Positions 1-8,410 of a DNA stretch of 64,000 nucleotides are shown here, in pieces (position 1 is the stretch's first letter; the number at the start of each line of letters is the position of its first letter). The notes beneath the pieces were generated by a model. That model was not told the DNA's origin. It saw only the letters and a list, made by a program, of their open reading frames with translations, and searched no databases. The stretch is from Seohaeicola zhoushanensis (GTDB taxonomy: Bacteria; Pseudomonadota; Alphaproteobacteria; Rhodobacterales; Rhodobacteraceae), in NCBI RefSeq assembly GCF_014656415.1, contig NZ_BNCJ01000003.1, positions 172,075-236,074 on the forward strand, written 5' to 3'. The position numbers were made by a program, and so were the translations under genes.

Positions 1-1
1 A

Positions 2-54
2 TCAAAAGCACTCCCCTCTCCCCTCGGGGGAGAGGGCAAGGGTGAGGGGGCACC
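2..54. repeat. Palindromic intergenic repeat, copy 1
   Basis: This is the first of two copies of a 53-base unit (second copy at 83-135) that differ at a single base. The unit starts with TCAAAAGCACTCCCC, contains a C-rich/G-rich inverted repeat with a three-base loop, and ends in a G-rich tail. Here the last pair of the stem is broken by a C. I recognise this kind of element as a widespread REP-like intergenic repeat whose translation gives peptides such as SPLPSGERGRVRG, so open frames reading through it should not be taken as protein. Confidence 0.8.
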
Positions 55-82
55 CACCGCTCCATCCCACCCCCACCCCTAG

Positions 83-135
83 TCAAAAGCACTCCCCTCT
101 CCCCTCGGGGGAGAGGGGAAGGGTGAGGGGGCACC
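83..135. repeat. Palindromic intergenic repeat, copy 2
   Basis: Second copy of the unit seen at 2-54, offset by 81 bases. Its core is a perfect 11-base inverted repeat (94-104 with 108-118) around the loop TCG. Transcribed RNA would form a very stable hairpin. The stretch between the copies and on to about 275 holds nothing else I can recognise. The pair lies upstream of the RamA-like gene and could act as a transcription terminator for a gene to the left of the window. Confidence 0.8.
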
Positions 136-288
136 ACCCACCCCCAAACCACAGCCCTCCGGCAAAAGCCCCGCCGCCCCCCGCGCAAAACCCGTCAAAT
201 GCCGCTGGCCGACGCGAATATGCCGCGCCCCGCCTTTCGCCTCCCAACCCCGCGGCTATGGTCGAGGCGACGTCAAAGGATTCAACAG

Positions 289-2316
289 ATGAGCAACGAT
301 CCCCTCGTGGTCTTCACCCCCTCGGGCAAGCGCGGTCGCTTCGCCGTGGGCACCCCCGTCCTGACCGCCGCCCGCCAGCTCGGGGTCGACCTCGATTCGG
401 TCTGCGGCGGCCGCGGCATCTGCTCGCGCTGCCAGATCACCCCCTCCTACGGCGAGTTCCCGAAGCACGGCGTGACGGTAACAGAGGGCGCGCTCTCCGA
501 CTGGAACGCGGTGGAGGAACGCTACAAGTCCAAGCGCGGGCTGAAGGAAGGCCGCCGCCTCGGCTGCCAGGCCTGCGTCATGGGCGACGTGGTGATCGAC
601 GTGCCGCCCGAAAGCCAGGTCCACAAGCAGGTGGTGCGCAAGCGCGCCGAAGCCCGCCAGATCACCATGGACCCGGCGGTCAAGCTCTTCTACGTCGCCG
701 TCGCCGAACCCGACATGCACGACCCCTCGGGCGATCTCCAGCGCCTGCGCGACGCGCTCGCGGCGCAATGGCAGCTCGAGGATGTGCAGATCGACCTGAA
801 CATCCTGCAGGGTCTCCAGCCCAAGCTGCGCAAGGGCGCCTGGCAGGTCACCTGCGCCATCCACCTCGGCCAGGCCAGTACCCCGCCCCGCATTGTCGAG
901 GTCTGGCCCGGCTTCCACGAGGAGCCGATCTTCGGCCTGGCCGTCGATCTCGGCTCCACCACCATCGCCGCCCACCTCTGCGACCTGCAGTCGGGCGAGG
1001 TGGTGGCCTCCTCGGGCCTGATGAACCCGCAGATCCGCTTCGGCGAGGACCTGATGAGCCGGGTCTCCTACTCGATGATGAACCCCGGCGGCGCGGCAGA
1101 GATGACCGCGGCGGTGCGCGAGGGGATGAACAGCCTCTTCGGACAGATCTGCGCCGAGGCCGGCATCACCCGCGCCGACATCCTCGACCTGGTGGTGGTC
1201 TGCAACCCGGTGATGCACCACCTCTTCCTCGGCATCGACCCCTTCGAACTCGGCCAGGCCCCCTTCGCGCTGGCCACCTCGGACGCGCTCAACCTCACCA
1301 CCCGCGAGGTCGGGCTCGACCTGCATCCTTCGGCGCGGCTCTACATGCTGCCCTGCATCGCCGGCCACGTCGGCGCCGATGCCGCCGCCGTGGCGCTGTC
1401 CGAGGCGCCCGACAAGTCGAAGGAGCTGCTGCTGGTGGTCGATGTCGGCACCAATGCCGAGATCCTGCTCGGCAATACCGACAAGGTTCTGGCCTGCTCC
1501 TCGCCCACCGGCCCCGCCTTCGAGGGCGCCCAGATCAGCGCCGGCCAGCGCGCCGCCCCCGGCGCCATCGAACGGGTCGAGATCGACCCGGTGACAAAGG
1601 CCCCCCGTTTCAAGGTCATCGGCTCCGACCTCTGGTCCGACGATCCGGGCTTTGCCGCCGATACCGCCAGGACCGGCATCACCGGCATCTGCGGCTCGGG
1701 CATCATCGAGATGGTGGCCGAGATGCGCCTCGCCGGCCTGCTCGACGCCTCCGGCCTGATCGGCTCGCCCGAGCAGACCGGCAGCGACCGCTGCATCCTC
1801 GACGGGCGCACCTATTCCTACCTGGTCTGGGAGAGCGAGGACCGCCGCATCACCGTGACCAACCGCGACATCCGCGAGATCCAGATGGCCAAGGCCGCGC
1901 TCTACTCGGGCGCGCGGCTGCTGATGGACAAGTTCGGCGTCGATCACGTCGACCGCATCGTGCTGGCCGGGGCCTTCGGCGCGCATATCTCGCCGAAACA
2001 CGCGATGGTGCTGGGCATGATCCCCGACGCCCCGCTCGACCAGGTCACCTCCGCCGGCAATGCCGCCGGCACCGGCGCGCGCATCGCGCTCCTGAACCGC
2101 GAGGCCCGCGCGCTGATCGAGGCGACCGTGCGCGAGATCCACAAGGTCGAGACCGCGATCGAGCCGCGCTTCCAGGAGCATTTCGTCAACGCCTCGGCGA
2201 TCCCCAACGCGGTCGAACCCTTCCCGATCCTCAACAGCATTGTCACCCTGCCCGATGTCAGCTTCAATCAGGGCGGCGACAGCGGCGGTGGCGGACGCCG
2301 CCGCAGGAGGGGATAG
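289..2316 (+). CDS. RamA-like ferredoxin/ASKHA protein (corrinoid activation)
   Basis: A 675-residue cytoplasmic protein. Residues 1-100 form a [2Fe-2S] ferredoxin-like domain with C39-x5-C45-x2-C48 and a further cysteine at 93 (C96 nearby). From about 215 an ASKHA-type ATPase domain begins with VDLGSTT at 219-225. This is the layout of RamA-type proteins (COG3894, DUF4445), which use ATP to reduce the cobalt of corrinoid methyltransfer proteins back to Co(I). The ATG at 289 follows AAGGA; an ATG at 199 is in frame but has no ribosome site and would add a poor Arg-rich leader. A methyltransferase follows 11 bases downstream. The corrinoid partner is not in the window and may lie to the left. 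Family is clear; the partner is inferred. Confidence 0.88.
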   Translation: MSNDPLVVFTPSGKRGRFAVGTPVLTAARQLGVDLDSVCGGRGICSRCQITPSYGEFPKHGVTVTEGALSDWNAVEERYKSKRGLKEGRRLGCQACVMGDVVIDVPPESQVHKQVVRKRAEARQITMDPAVKLFYVAVAEPDMHDPSGDLQRLRDALAAQWQLEDVQIDLNILQGLQPKLRKGAWQVTCAIHLGQASTPPRIVEVWPGFHEEPIFGLAVDLGSTTIAAHLCDLQSGEVVASSGLMNPQIRFGEDLMSRVSYSMMNPGGAAEMTAAVREGMNSLFGQICAEAGITRADILDLVVVCNPVMHHLFLGIDPFELGQAPFALATSDALNLTTREVGLDLHPSARLYMLPCIAGHVGADAAAVALSEAPDKSKELLLVVDVGTNAEILLGNTDKVLACSSPTGPAFEGAQISAGQRAAPGAIERVEIDPVTKAPRFKVIGSDLWSDDPGFAADTARTGITGICGSGIIEMVAEMRLAGLLDASGLIGSPEQTGSDRCILDGRTYSYLVWESEDRRITVTNRDIREIQMAKAALYSGARLLMDKFGVDHVDRIVLAGAFGAHISPKHAMVLGMIPDAPLDQVTSAGNAAGTGARIALLNREARALIEATVREIHKVETAIEPRFQEHFVNASAIPNAVEPFPILNSIVTLPDVSFNQGGDSGGGGRRRRRG

Positions 2317-2327
2317 GAGGAACGGCG

Positions 2328-3179
2328 ATGACCGGGACGAATGCCGACCAGGCGGAATACTGGGGCCATTCCCCCGGCGGGCAGAAGTGGATCACCCTGC
2401 AGGACCAGCTCGACGCCGCCTTGCAGCCGGTCCTCGACCTCGTCCTCGACCGCGCCGCCCTGCGCCCCGGCCAGCGCGTGCTCGACATCGGCTGCGGCAC
2501 CGGCGCCAGCGTCCTGGCCGCCGCCGCGGCGGTGGGCCCAACAGGCCATGTCCTCGCCGCCGACATCTCCGAGCTGCTGCTCTCCCGCGCGCGCGAGCGC
2601 ACCGCTCACCTGCCCAATGTCGAGCTGGTGCCGGCCGACGCCCAGGTGCACCGCTTCGGCCCGGACGACCGCGACGCGGTGATCTCGCGCTTCGGCGTGA
2701 TGTTCTTCGAAGACACCACCGCCGCCTTAGCCAACATGGCCCGCACGCTGAAACCAGAGGGCGCGATGACCTTCGCCGCCTGGGGCGCACTCGACCGCAA
2801 CCCCTGGTTCACCGTGCCGCATATCGCGGCGATCAACCGGCTCGGCCGGCCGCCCCGCACCGACCGCAACGCGCCGGGGCCGCTGGCCTTCCACGATACC
2901 GACCGCGTGTTGGGGATGTTCCGCGACGCCGGGCTGAACGCCGAGGCGGAGGTGGTCGAGCTGGACCTCACCCTGCCCGGCGGCCCCGAGGGCGCCGCCG
3001 ACCTTGTGATGCAGGTCGGCCCGGCGGTGCGTACCATGGCCCATTTCAACGCCACCCCCGAGGACGCCGCCGCGATCCGCGCCGCCGTGCTGGAGGAATT
3101 CGCCGCCCGCGGCTCAGACGACCCCTTCCGTCTGCCCGCCCAGATCAATCTTTTCCGCGCCACCCGGCCCGCAGGCTGA
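2328..3179 (+). CDS. Class I SAM-dependent methyltransferase
   Basis: A 283-residue protein with the SAM-binding motif I VLDIGCGTG at 51-59, followed by an acidic motif II region (AADIS) and a motif around SRFGVMFFED, as in small-molecule methyltransferases of the UbiE/Methyltransf_11 type. The ATG at 2328 is preceded by GGAGG at 2316-2320, which overlaps the last base of the upstream stop codon, so the gene is almost certainly co-transcribed with the RamA-like gene. The same frame stays open far upstream to position 42, but that part lies antisense-like over the RamA gene and is not coding. Substrate unknown; the C-terminal half has no motif that would identify it. Confidence 0.85.
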   Translation: MTGTNADQAEYWGHSPGGQKWITLQDQLDAALQPVLDLVLDRAALRPGQRVLDIGCGTGASVLAAAAAVGPTGHVLAADISELLLSRARERTAHLPNVELVPADAQVHRFGPDDRDAVISRFGVMFFEDTTAALANMARTLKPEGAMTFAAWGALDRNPWFTVPHIAAINRLGRPPRTDRNAPGPLAFHDTDRVLGMFRDAGLNAEAEVVELDLTLPGGPEGAADLVMQVGPAVRTMAHFNATPEDAAAIRAAVLEEFAARGSDDPFRLPAQINLFRATRPAG

Positions 3180-3197
3180 CACCGCCGCATCGCGTAG

Positions 3198-3215
3198 GGC
3201 GGGGTTTACCCCGCC
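3198..3215. other. Short hairpin repeat between genes
   Basis: An inverted repeat GGCGGGG-TTTA-CCCCGCC lies between the methyltransferase and the DUF2235 gene. It has no T-run, so it is not a textbook terminator. It resembles common short GC-rich intergenic repeats of proteobacteria. No other element is visible between 3180 and the ribosome site at about 3273. Confidence 0.45.
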
Positions 3216-3284
3216 GCCCCACACGCGGGGGTTGAATTTCGCGCGCCGCACGTCATGCTGCCTCCGACCCATCGGAGAGCGCAC

Positions 3285-4595
3285 ATGCCCCGCAAGCTCG
3301 TGATCTGCATCGACGGCACTGGCAACGAGATCGGCGACCGCGAGACCAATGTCCTCAAGCTCTACAAGTGCCTCGCCCAGACCGAGACCCAGCGCATCCA
3401 CTACGTGATGGGCGTCGGCACCTATGACGGGCCGCAGTTCTTCGGCCGCGCCCGGCAGCTGGTCAAGGGCGTCTTCGGTCTCGCCTTCGGCCTCGGGCTC
3501 GAGGACGACGTGCTCAAGGCCTATTCGCATATCTGCCGCGAATACCGCGAGGATGACGACATCATCCTCGCAGGCTTCTCGCGCGGGGCCTATGCCGTCC
3601 GCGTGCTCGCCGGCTTCATCCACAACTTCGGGCTCGTCCGCCCCGAGGTGCTGCACCTGATCGCCCCGGTCTTCCGCGCCTATCGCGCCGTGACCGAGCA
3701 GACCGGGCGGGTCGACAACAACCGCCTGTTCCAGTCCCTGCGCGAATACGAACGCGTGCTGCGCCCCGAACCCGCGCCGATCCGTGCCTTGCTGCTCTTC
3801 GACACCGTCAGTTCGATCCTGCGCTTCACCCGGCCGCTCAGGAACCTCTGGAAATACCAGAGCCCCGCCGAACTCGGCACCCATGCCAGCGTCAATTCCA
3901 ACGTCTCGGTGCGCATCGTCCTGCACGCCCTGGCGCTCGACGAACGCCGCTCGCTGTTCCGCGCGCAGGCGTGGGAGCCCGCCGAGAATGACCGCGATGG
4001 CGACACGCCGCTCTATTTCGGCAACAACTTCCGCAACCCCTCCAGCCGCCGCCGCCAGATCGTCCGCCAGCGGTGGTTTCCCGGCTTTCACAGCGATATC
4101 GGCGGCAGCCCGCCCGAGGACCGTTCGGGCATCGGCAAGATCACCCTGCTCTGGATGCTCGACGCGCTGGAGGCCGCCGAACGCGAGGCCCACGCCGAGG
4201 ACACCGCCGAAGGCAAGCCGCCCCCGCCCGATGCGACCCCCGGCCTCGCGCTCCGGCGCAATGCCCGCCGCTACTACATCGAAGGCGAGCCCTCGGACCG
4301 GCGCACCCCCGGCGGCCTGCCCTATGCTGCGCCCGACCCGCTCGCGCCGCTGCACGACTCGATCTTCCCCGGCGGCGCCTCGCCCGCCTCGGCCTGGGCC
4401 CTGCTCGAAGTGCTACCCAAGTCGCTGAAACGCCGCGCCCCCGGCCCGCCCGCCTGGTATCGCCGCGGCCTCATCTGGTACCTGCCCCTGCAGGAGCCCC
4501 GCCCGGTGCCAGCCGGCCACGAGATCGACGACAGCCTGCGTACCCGTGTCCTTAAAGACCCGTACTACCGGCCTCCGAACTTGCCCCCTTCCTGA
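3285..4595 (+). CDS. DUF2235 alpha/beta-hydrolase-like protein
   Basis: A 436-residue protein matching the DUF2235 family. The N-terminus has CIDGTGNE at 8-15, followed by the nucleophile elbow G97-F-S-R-G101, and later the conserved GFHSDIGG block near residue 270, typical of this hydrolase fold. The family includes the Tle1 phospholipase effectors of type VI secretion, but most members, including stand-alone ones like this, have no proven role. No secretion genes, VgrG or immunity gene are visible nearby, so an effector role is not supported. The ATG at 3285 has CGGAGAG at 3272-3278; the in-frame ATG at 3255 has none. Confidence 0.8.
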   Translation: MPRKLVICIDGTGNEIGDRETNVLKLYKCLAQTETQRIHYVMGVGTYDGPQFFGRARQLVKGVFGLAFGLGLEDDVLKAYSHICREYREDDDIILAGFSRGAYAVRVLAGFIHNFGLVRPEVLHLIAPVFRAYRAVTEQTGRVDNNRLFQSLREYERVLRPEPAPIRALLLFDTVSSILRFTRPLRNLWKYQSPAELGTHASVNSNVSVRIVLHALALDERRSLFRAQAWEPAENDRDGDTPLYFGNNFRNPSSRRRQIVRQRWFPGFHSDIGGSPPEDRSGIGKITLLWMLDALEAAEREAHAEDTAEGKPPPPDATPGLALRRNARRYYIEGEPSDRRTPGGLPYAAPDPLAPLHDSIFPGGASPASAWALLEVLPKSLKRRAPGPPAWYRRGLIWYLPLQEPRPVPAGHEIDDSLRTRVLKDPYYRPPNLPPS

Positions 4596-4608
4596 AGGCT
4601 TGCGCGAC

Positions 4609-4633
4609 AAGCCCTGCCTCGTGCAGGGTTTTT
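4609..4633 (+). terminator. Rho-independent terminator after the DUF2235 gene
   Basis: The stem AAGCCCTGC (4609-4617) pairs with GCAGGGTTT (4623-4631, one G-U pair) around CTCGT and runs into five T. It sits 14 bases after the DUF2235 stop and ends three bases before the likely ATG of the methyltransferase gene, which makes its relation to that gene odd. Confidence 0.7.
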
Positions 4634-4635
4634 CC

Positions 4636-5835
4636 ATGAGTGACGCCAGCGCTGGGCCAGCCGAACTGTTGGAAGATCTGCGCGGTTTCTGCGGCTTCGG
4701 CCAACGGACCCAAACCGACACGGCCGATGGTATTCCTTATTTCGTTAACGAATACTGGACCTCCGCACAGCGCAAGTCGCATCCGATCCACGAGATTTCC
4801 TACCGTGCCTGCTTCAAGGCGCAACTGCCCGAGTTCTTCATCCAGCGCATGACCGGCAGCGGCGGCGCGGTGCTCGATCCCTTCATGGGCCGCGGCACCA
4901 CGCCGGTCCAGGCCGGGCTGATGGGCCGCCGCGCGCTTGGCAACGACATCAACCCGCTCTCGGCGATGCTGACCCGCCCGCGCCTGCGCGCGGTCACGCT
5001 CGACGATATCACCCGCGCGCTCGGCACCGTCGACTGGAAACGCGGCGAAATCACCCGCACCGACCTGCTCGCCTTCTACCACCCGGCCACGCTGGAACGG
5101 ATCGAGGCGCTGCGCCAATGGATCGCCCGGCGCGCGCCGCCCGATGGGCCGGCGCCCGACGCGGCCACCGACTGGATCCGCATGGTCGCGCTCAACCGCC
5201 TATCCGGCCATTCGCCCGGCTTCTTCTCGGGCCGCTCGATGCCGCCCAACCAGGCCGTCTCGGTGGCCACCCAGGAGAAGATCAACGCCCGCCTCGGCAT
5301 CACCCCGCCCGAACGCGACGTCGCCGAGTTGATCCTGCGCAAATCCGCCTCGCTCCTGCGCAACGGGCCCGCCCCCGAGGCGGATCACGCCCTCAGCACA
5401 GGCCCGGCCTGGGAAATTCCCCTGCCCGATGCCTGCGTCGACCTGGTGGTGACCTCGCCCCCCTTCCTCGACATCGTGCGCTATGCCGATGACAACTGGC
5501 TGCGCTGCTGGTTCGCAGGTATCGACGTCCGCTCCGTGGCCATCGACCAGCACCGCACCGAGGCCGCCTGGACCGCAATGGTAACCCGCGTGCTGGCCGA
5601 AATGGCCCGCCTGCTGCGCCCCGGCAGCATTGTCGCCTTCGAGGTGGGCGAAGTCCGACGGGGAAAGATCCTTCTGGAACGCGCGGTCTGGCAAGCCGCC
5701 GAAGGCCTGCCCTTCAACCGCCTCGGCGTCATGGTGAACGCGCAGAACTTCACCAAGACCGCGAATTGCTGGGGCGTCGAAAACGGCGCCAAGGGCACCA
5801 ACACCAACCGCATCGTGCTGCTGCGGCGGGAATAA
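4636..5835 (+). CDS. Site-specific DNA methyltransferase, apparently solitary
   Basis: A 399-residue amino-methyltransferase of DNA. The SAM motif DPFMGRGTT is at 81-89 and the catalytic motif TSPPF at 273-277. A serine before PP is commoner in N4-cytosine enzymes, but N6-adenine activity cannot be excluded. The SAM motif precedes the catalytic motif with about 190 residues between them that may hold target recognition. No restriction endonuclease or specificity subunit is visible on either side, so it looks like an orphan modification enzyme. The chosen ATG at 4636 directly follows a terminator hairpin and has no ribosome site; an in-frame ATG at 4546 overlaps the DUF2235 gene. Leaderless translation is possible. 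Confidence 0.8.
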   Translation: MSDASAGPAELLEDLRGFCGFGQRTQTDTADGIPYFVNEYWTSAQRKSHPIHEISYRACFKAQLPEFFIQRMTGSGGAVLDPFMGRGTTPVQAGLMGRRALGNDINPLSAMLTRPRLRAVTLDDITRALGTVDWKRGEITRTDLLAFYHPATLERIEALRQWIARRAPPDGPAPDAATDWIRMVALNRLSGHSPGFFSGRSMPPNQAVSVATQEKINARLGITPPERDVAELILRKSASLLRNGPAPEADHALSTGPAWEIPLPDACVDLVVTSPPFLDIVRYADDNWLRCWFAGIDVRSVAIDQHRTEAAWTAMVTRVLAEMARLLRPGSIVAFEVGEVRRGKILLERAVWQAAEGLPFNRLGVMVNAQNFTKTANCWGVENGAKGTNTNRIVLLRRE

Positions 5836-5850
5836 TCAAACCTGGAAGGC

Positions 5851-5924
5851 TGGAGCGGGTGAAGGGAATCGAACCCTCGTCTGGAGCTTGGGAAGCTCTC
5901 GCTCTACCATTGAGCTACACCCGC
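5851..5924 (-). tRNA. tRNA-Gly (anticodon CCC)
   Basis: Read on the minus strand, a 74-base cloverleaf starts with GCGGGTG and ends with CACCCGC-T-CCA, so the CCA end is encoded. The D arm is GCTC...GAGC, the anticodon loop TTCCCAA gives anticodon CCC for codon GGG, and the T arm contains TTCGATT. The anticodon stem has one A-C mismatch at its outer pair. The gene is convergent with the DNA methyltransferase 15 bases away. Confidence 0.95.
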
Positions 5925-5934
5925 GATGGAGGCT

Positions 5935-5963
5935 TTCATACCCAAAGGCGCGAAGCCTCGCAA
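5935..5963 (-). promoter_or_regulatory. Likely promoter of tRNA-Gly
   Basis: On the minus strand TTGCGA (5958-5963) is followed after exactly 17 bases by TATGAA (5935-5940), and the tRNA 5' end lies 10 bases further on. Spacing and position fit a sigma70-type promoter. The rest of the 282-base gap up to 6206 shows no other clear element. Confidence 0.5.
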
Positions 5964-6206
5964 CAGCAAAACCGGGCGTCCCACCCCCCGCGCCTGCATG
6001 GCCCCGAGCCTTCCGGAAACAGCTTTTTCGGATCCCGTCATGCCGGCAAATGGGCAAGCAATTCCCGTATTGCGATTTGCATCAAACGGGAAAGAATTGA
6101 CCGAAACAATTTATTCAGATGACGCCAATTGCCCATTTCCCGCCACTCTTATGACGCCATTCAGCGTCAGATGCGATTCATCTAAAATGAATGAAAAGGA
6201 TCGCAA

Positions 6207-6599
6207 ATGCGTTGTGTCATCACCCTGGCCATGGTCGGCAGCCTCACCCTCTCGGCCTGTGCCCAGGCGCCCGGCCAGGTCGAAGCCAGCTATGTCAGCC
6301 CCTCTACCTATGCAGGCCGCAACTGCAACCAACTGATGGAAGAGCGCAACGAGATCGTGAGCCGGGTCAACAGCCTGACCGCGCAACAGCAGAAATCGGC
6401 GGACAACGACGCGCTGGCCACCGGCGTGGCGCTAATCCTGTTCTGGCCCGCGGCCTTCGCTCTGGCCGCGACCAAGGACAACGCCACCGCGCTTTCGGCC
6501 GCCAAGGGCAATTATGACGCCGTGACCACCCGGATGCGGACCATGGGCTGCAAACTGCCTCCCGAGCCGGCGCCCGGAACCACTCCGACGAAGGCATGA
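6207..6599 (+). CDS. Small lipoprotein of unknown function
   Basis: A 130-residue protein with a lipoprotein signal peptide: a short hydrophobic stretch and the lipobox L15-S-A-C18, so the mature protein would start at Cys18 and be anchored to a membrane. The mature part has CNQLMEERNEI near residue 36, a hydrophobic, alanine-rich segment around 74-92 that could cross or lie on the membrane, a cysteine near the C-terminus and a Pro-rich tail. The ATG has AAGGA eight bases upstream. I do not recognise a functional family. The gene is monocistronic, facing the acyl-CoA ligase gene. Confidence 0.75.
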   Translation: MRCVITLAMVGSLTLSACAQAPGQVEASYVSPSTYAGRNCNQLMEERNEIVSRVNSLTAQQQKSADNDALATGVALILFWPAAFALAATKDNATALSAAKGNYDAVTTRMRTMGCKLPPEPAPGTTPTKA

Positions 6600-6617
6600 G
6601 GCACTGCGAAAAGAACT

Positions 6618-6644
6618 GATCGCGCCCGCTTGCCGGGCGCGATC
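6618..6644. terminator. Hairpin between convergent genes
   Basis: A perfect 11-base inverted repeat, GATCGCGCCCG with CGGGCGCGATC around CTTGC, lies just after the lipoprotein gene. It has no T-run, so it may act as a weak or Rho-assisted terminator, mainly for the rightward gene. Confidence 0.6.
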
Positions 6645-6659
6645 GACAATACTGCGTGT

Positions 6660-6681
6660 GGCGGGCCCCCGCAGGCCCGCC
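6660..6681 (-). terminator. Hairpin after the acyl-CoA ligase gene
   Basis: An eight-base inverted repeat GGCGGGCC with GGCCCGCC around CCCGCA lies 12 bases beyond the stop of the leftward acyl-CoA ligase gene. Together with the hairpin at 6618-6644 it separates two convergent genes. Confidence 0.5.
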
Positions 6682-6693
6682 GATCAAGGGCCT

Positions 6694-8313
6694 CTACCCC
6701 TTCAGCGCATCCGCGAACTGCAACTTCAGCTCGCGCTTCAGCACCTTGCCGGTGGCGCCCACAGGCAGGGTCTTCACGAAGACCACCTTGTCCGGGATCT
6801 GCCACTTGGCGATCTTGTCCTCGAAGTAGGCCAGCAGCTCGGCCTCGGTCGGCGCCTCGCCCTCGGCCTTCACCGCCACCAGCAGCGGCCGCTCGTCCCA
6901 CTTGGGATGCGGCACACCCACCACCGCCGCATTGGCGAGCTTGGGATGAGCCATGGCGATATTCTCCAGCTCCACCGACGAGATCCACTCGCCGCCCGAC
7001 TTGATGATGTCCTTCGACCGGTCGCGGATGGTGAGATAGCCGTCGGCGTCCAGCGTCGCCACGTCGCCGGTGGCGAACCAGCCATCGGCCAGCAGATCTT
7101 CGCCCTCCTGGCGGAAATAGCTCTCCAGCACCCAGGGCCCGCGCACCATTAGGTCGCCCTGTGTCACCCCGTCATGCGGCAGGTCGGCGCCGGCCTCGTC
7201 GACGATCTTCAGCTCGATCCCGAAGGGCGGCCGACCCTGGTTCAACCGCGTCGCCCGGCGCTCGGCCTCGGAGAGGTCGCGGTGCTTGGCGAGCGGGTGG
7301 TTCGACGACCCCAGCGGGCTCATCTCGGTCATACCCCAGGCGTGCACCGTGTCCACGCCATAGAGGTCGCGGAAGGTGTCGATCATCGACGGCGGGCAGG
7401 CCGAACCGCCGATCACCGTACGCTCCAGGCTCTCCAGCTTCGAGCCCATCTTCTTCGCAGCCCCCAGCAGCCCCAGCCAGATCGTCGGCACACCCATCGC
7501 CAGTGTCACGCCATGGGCGTCGATCAGCTTGACCAGGCTCTCGCCGTCCAGCCCCGGCCCCGGCATCGCCATCCGCGCACCGGACATGGCGCAGGCATAG
7601 GGCGCGCCCCAGGCGTTGACGTGGAACATCGGCACCACCGGCATCACCGTGTCCATCGCCGAATAGCCGATCACGTCGCGCGTGTTCGAGGCGAAGGCAT
7701 GCAGCATGGTCGAGCGGTGCGAATAGAGCACGCCCTTGGGGTGCCCCGTGGTGCCCGAGGTATAGCAGAGGCTCGATGCGGTATTCTCGTCGAACACCGG
7801 CCAGGCGAAATCGACGTCACCGCCGGCGACCACCTCGTCATAGAACAGCACGCCCGGAACCCCCTCGGCGACCTCGGCATCCGCCGGCCCCATGTAGACG
7901 AAATGGAGCACCGTCTTCAGCTCGCCCCGGATCGCCTTGACCAGCGGCAGGAAGGTGCGGTCGAAGAACAGCACCCGGTCCTCGGCGTGGTTGATGATAT
8001 AGACCAGCTGCTCGGGAAAGAGCCGCGGGTTCACCGTGTGGCAGACAAAACCCGCGCCCGAGACGCCATAGTAGATCTCAAGGTGCCGCCGGTTGTTCCA
8101 GGCCAGAGTGCCGCAGCGCGCCTGCGGCTCCAGGCCCATACCGGCCAGCGCCGAGGCCAGCCGCCGCGCGTTCTTGGCCACCTCGCCCCAGCTGGTCGTC
8201 TCGGTGCCCCCGGTGGTGTTCACCGACCAGATCTCGGTGCCGCCGTGATAGCGCTCGGCATGGTCGATCAGCGCCGAGATCAGCAGCGGTTGGGTCATCA
8301 TCTGTCCGAGCAT
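6694..8313 (-). CDS. Acyl-CoA ligase, DmdB-like AMP-binding enzyme
   Basis: A 539-residue AMP-forming ligase that activates a carboxylic acid to its CoA thioester. The P-loop-like motif YTSGTTGHPKG is at 184-194, AWGMTEMSPLG near 330, and the C-terminal catalytic lysine lies in TGK at about 523. The N-terminus (MLGQMM..PLLISALIDHAERYHG) resembles marine 3-methylmercaptopropionate CoA ligases (DmdB), but these overlap in sequence with medium-chain fatty-acid ligases and the substrate is not decided. No other dimethylsulfoniopropionate genes are near. The start at 8313 was chosen over 8325 because GGAGG stands six bases before it. Divergent from a thioesterase gene. Confidence 0.85.
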   Translation of the reverse strand: MLGQMMTQPLLISALIDHAERYHGGTEIWSVNTTGGTETTSWGEVAKNARRLASALAGMGLEPQARCGTLAWNNRRHLEIYYGVSGAGFVCHTVNPRLFPEQLVYIINHAEDRVLFFDRTFLPLVKAIRGELKTVLHFVYMGPADAEVAEGVPGVLFYDEVVAGGDVDFAWPVFDENTASSLCYTSGTTGHPKGVLYSHRSTMLHAFASNTRDVIGYSAMDTVMPVVPMFHVNAWGAPYACAMSGARMAMPGPGLDGESLVKLIDAHGVTLAMGVPTIWLGLLGAAKKMGSKLESLERTVIGGSACPPSMIDTFRDLYGVDTVHAWGMTEMSPLGSSNHPLAKHRDLSEAERRATRLNQGRPPFGIELKIVDEAGADLPHDGVTQGDLMVRGPWVLESYFRQEGEDLLADGWFATGDVATLDADGYLTIRDRSKDIIKSGGEWISSVELENIAMAHPKLANAAVVGVPHPKWDERPLLVAVKAEGEAPTEAELLAYFEDKIAKWQIPDKVVFVKTLPVGATGKVLKRELKLQFADALKG

Positions 8314-8410
8314 AAAGTCCTCCACTCAACTCGCGCGCACCCTGCCAAGTGACTGCCGGAATGGCAAGAATGCCCTTGCGAAACGCTACGTCGCCCATTA
8401 GCGCGGGATC

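Noticed and set aside
2-135. CRISPR array
   Set aside because: Only two units, the spacer is not of repeat-like length series, and no cas genes are present; these are palindromic intergenic repeats.
256-2181. 641-codon leftward open frame opposite the RamA-like gene
   Set aside because: Shadow of high-GC third-position bias; low-complexity translation and no ribosome site.
42-2327. Long rightward open frame continuing upstream of the SAM methyltransferase
   Set aside because: It runs in another frame over the clear RamA-like gene and its start lies in the palindromic repeat; the translation is Arg/Pro-rich with no similarity.
3285-4595. Type VI secretion phospholipase effector
   Set aside because: DUF2235 fits, but no VgrG, PAAR, immunity or secretion gene is near.
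5836-6057. 73-codon leftward open frame over the tRNA
   Set aside because: Covers tRNA-Gly; the translation of such regions gives common spurious peptides (SSMVERELPKLQTRVRFPSPAP type).
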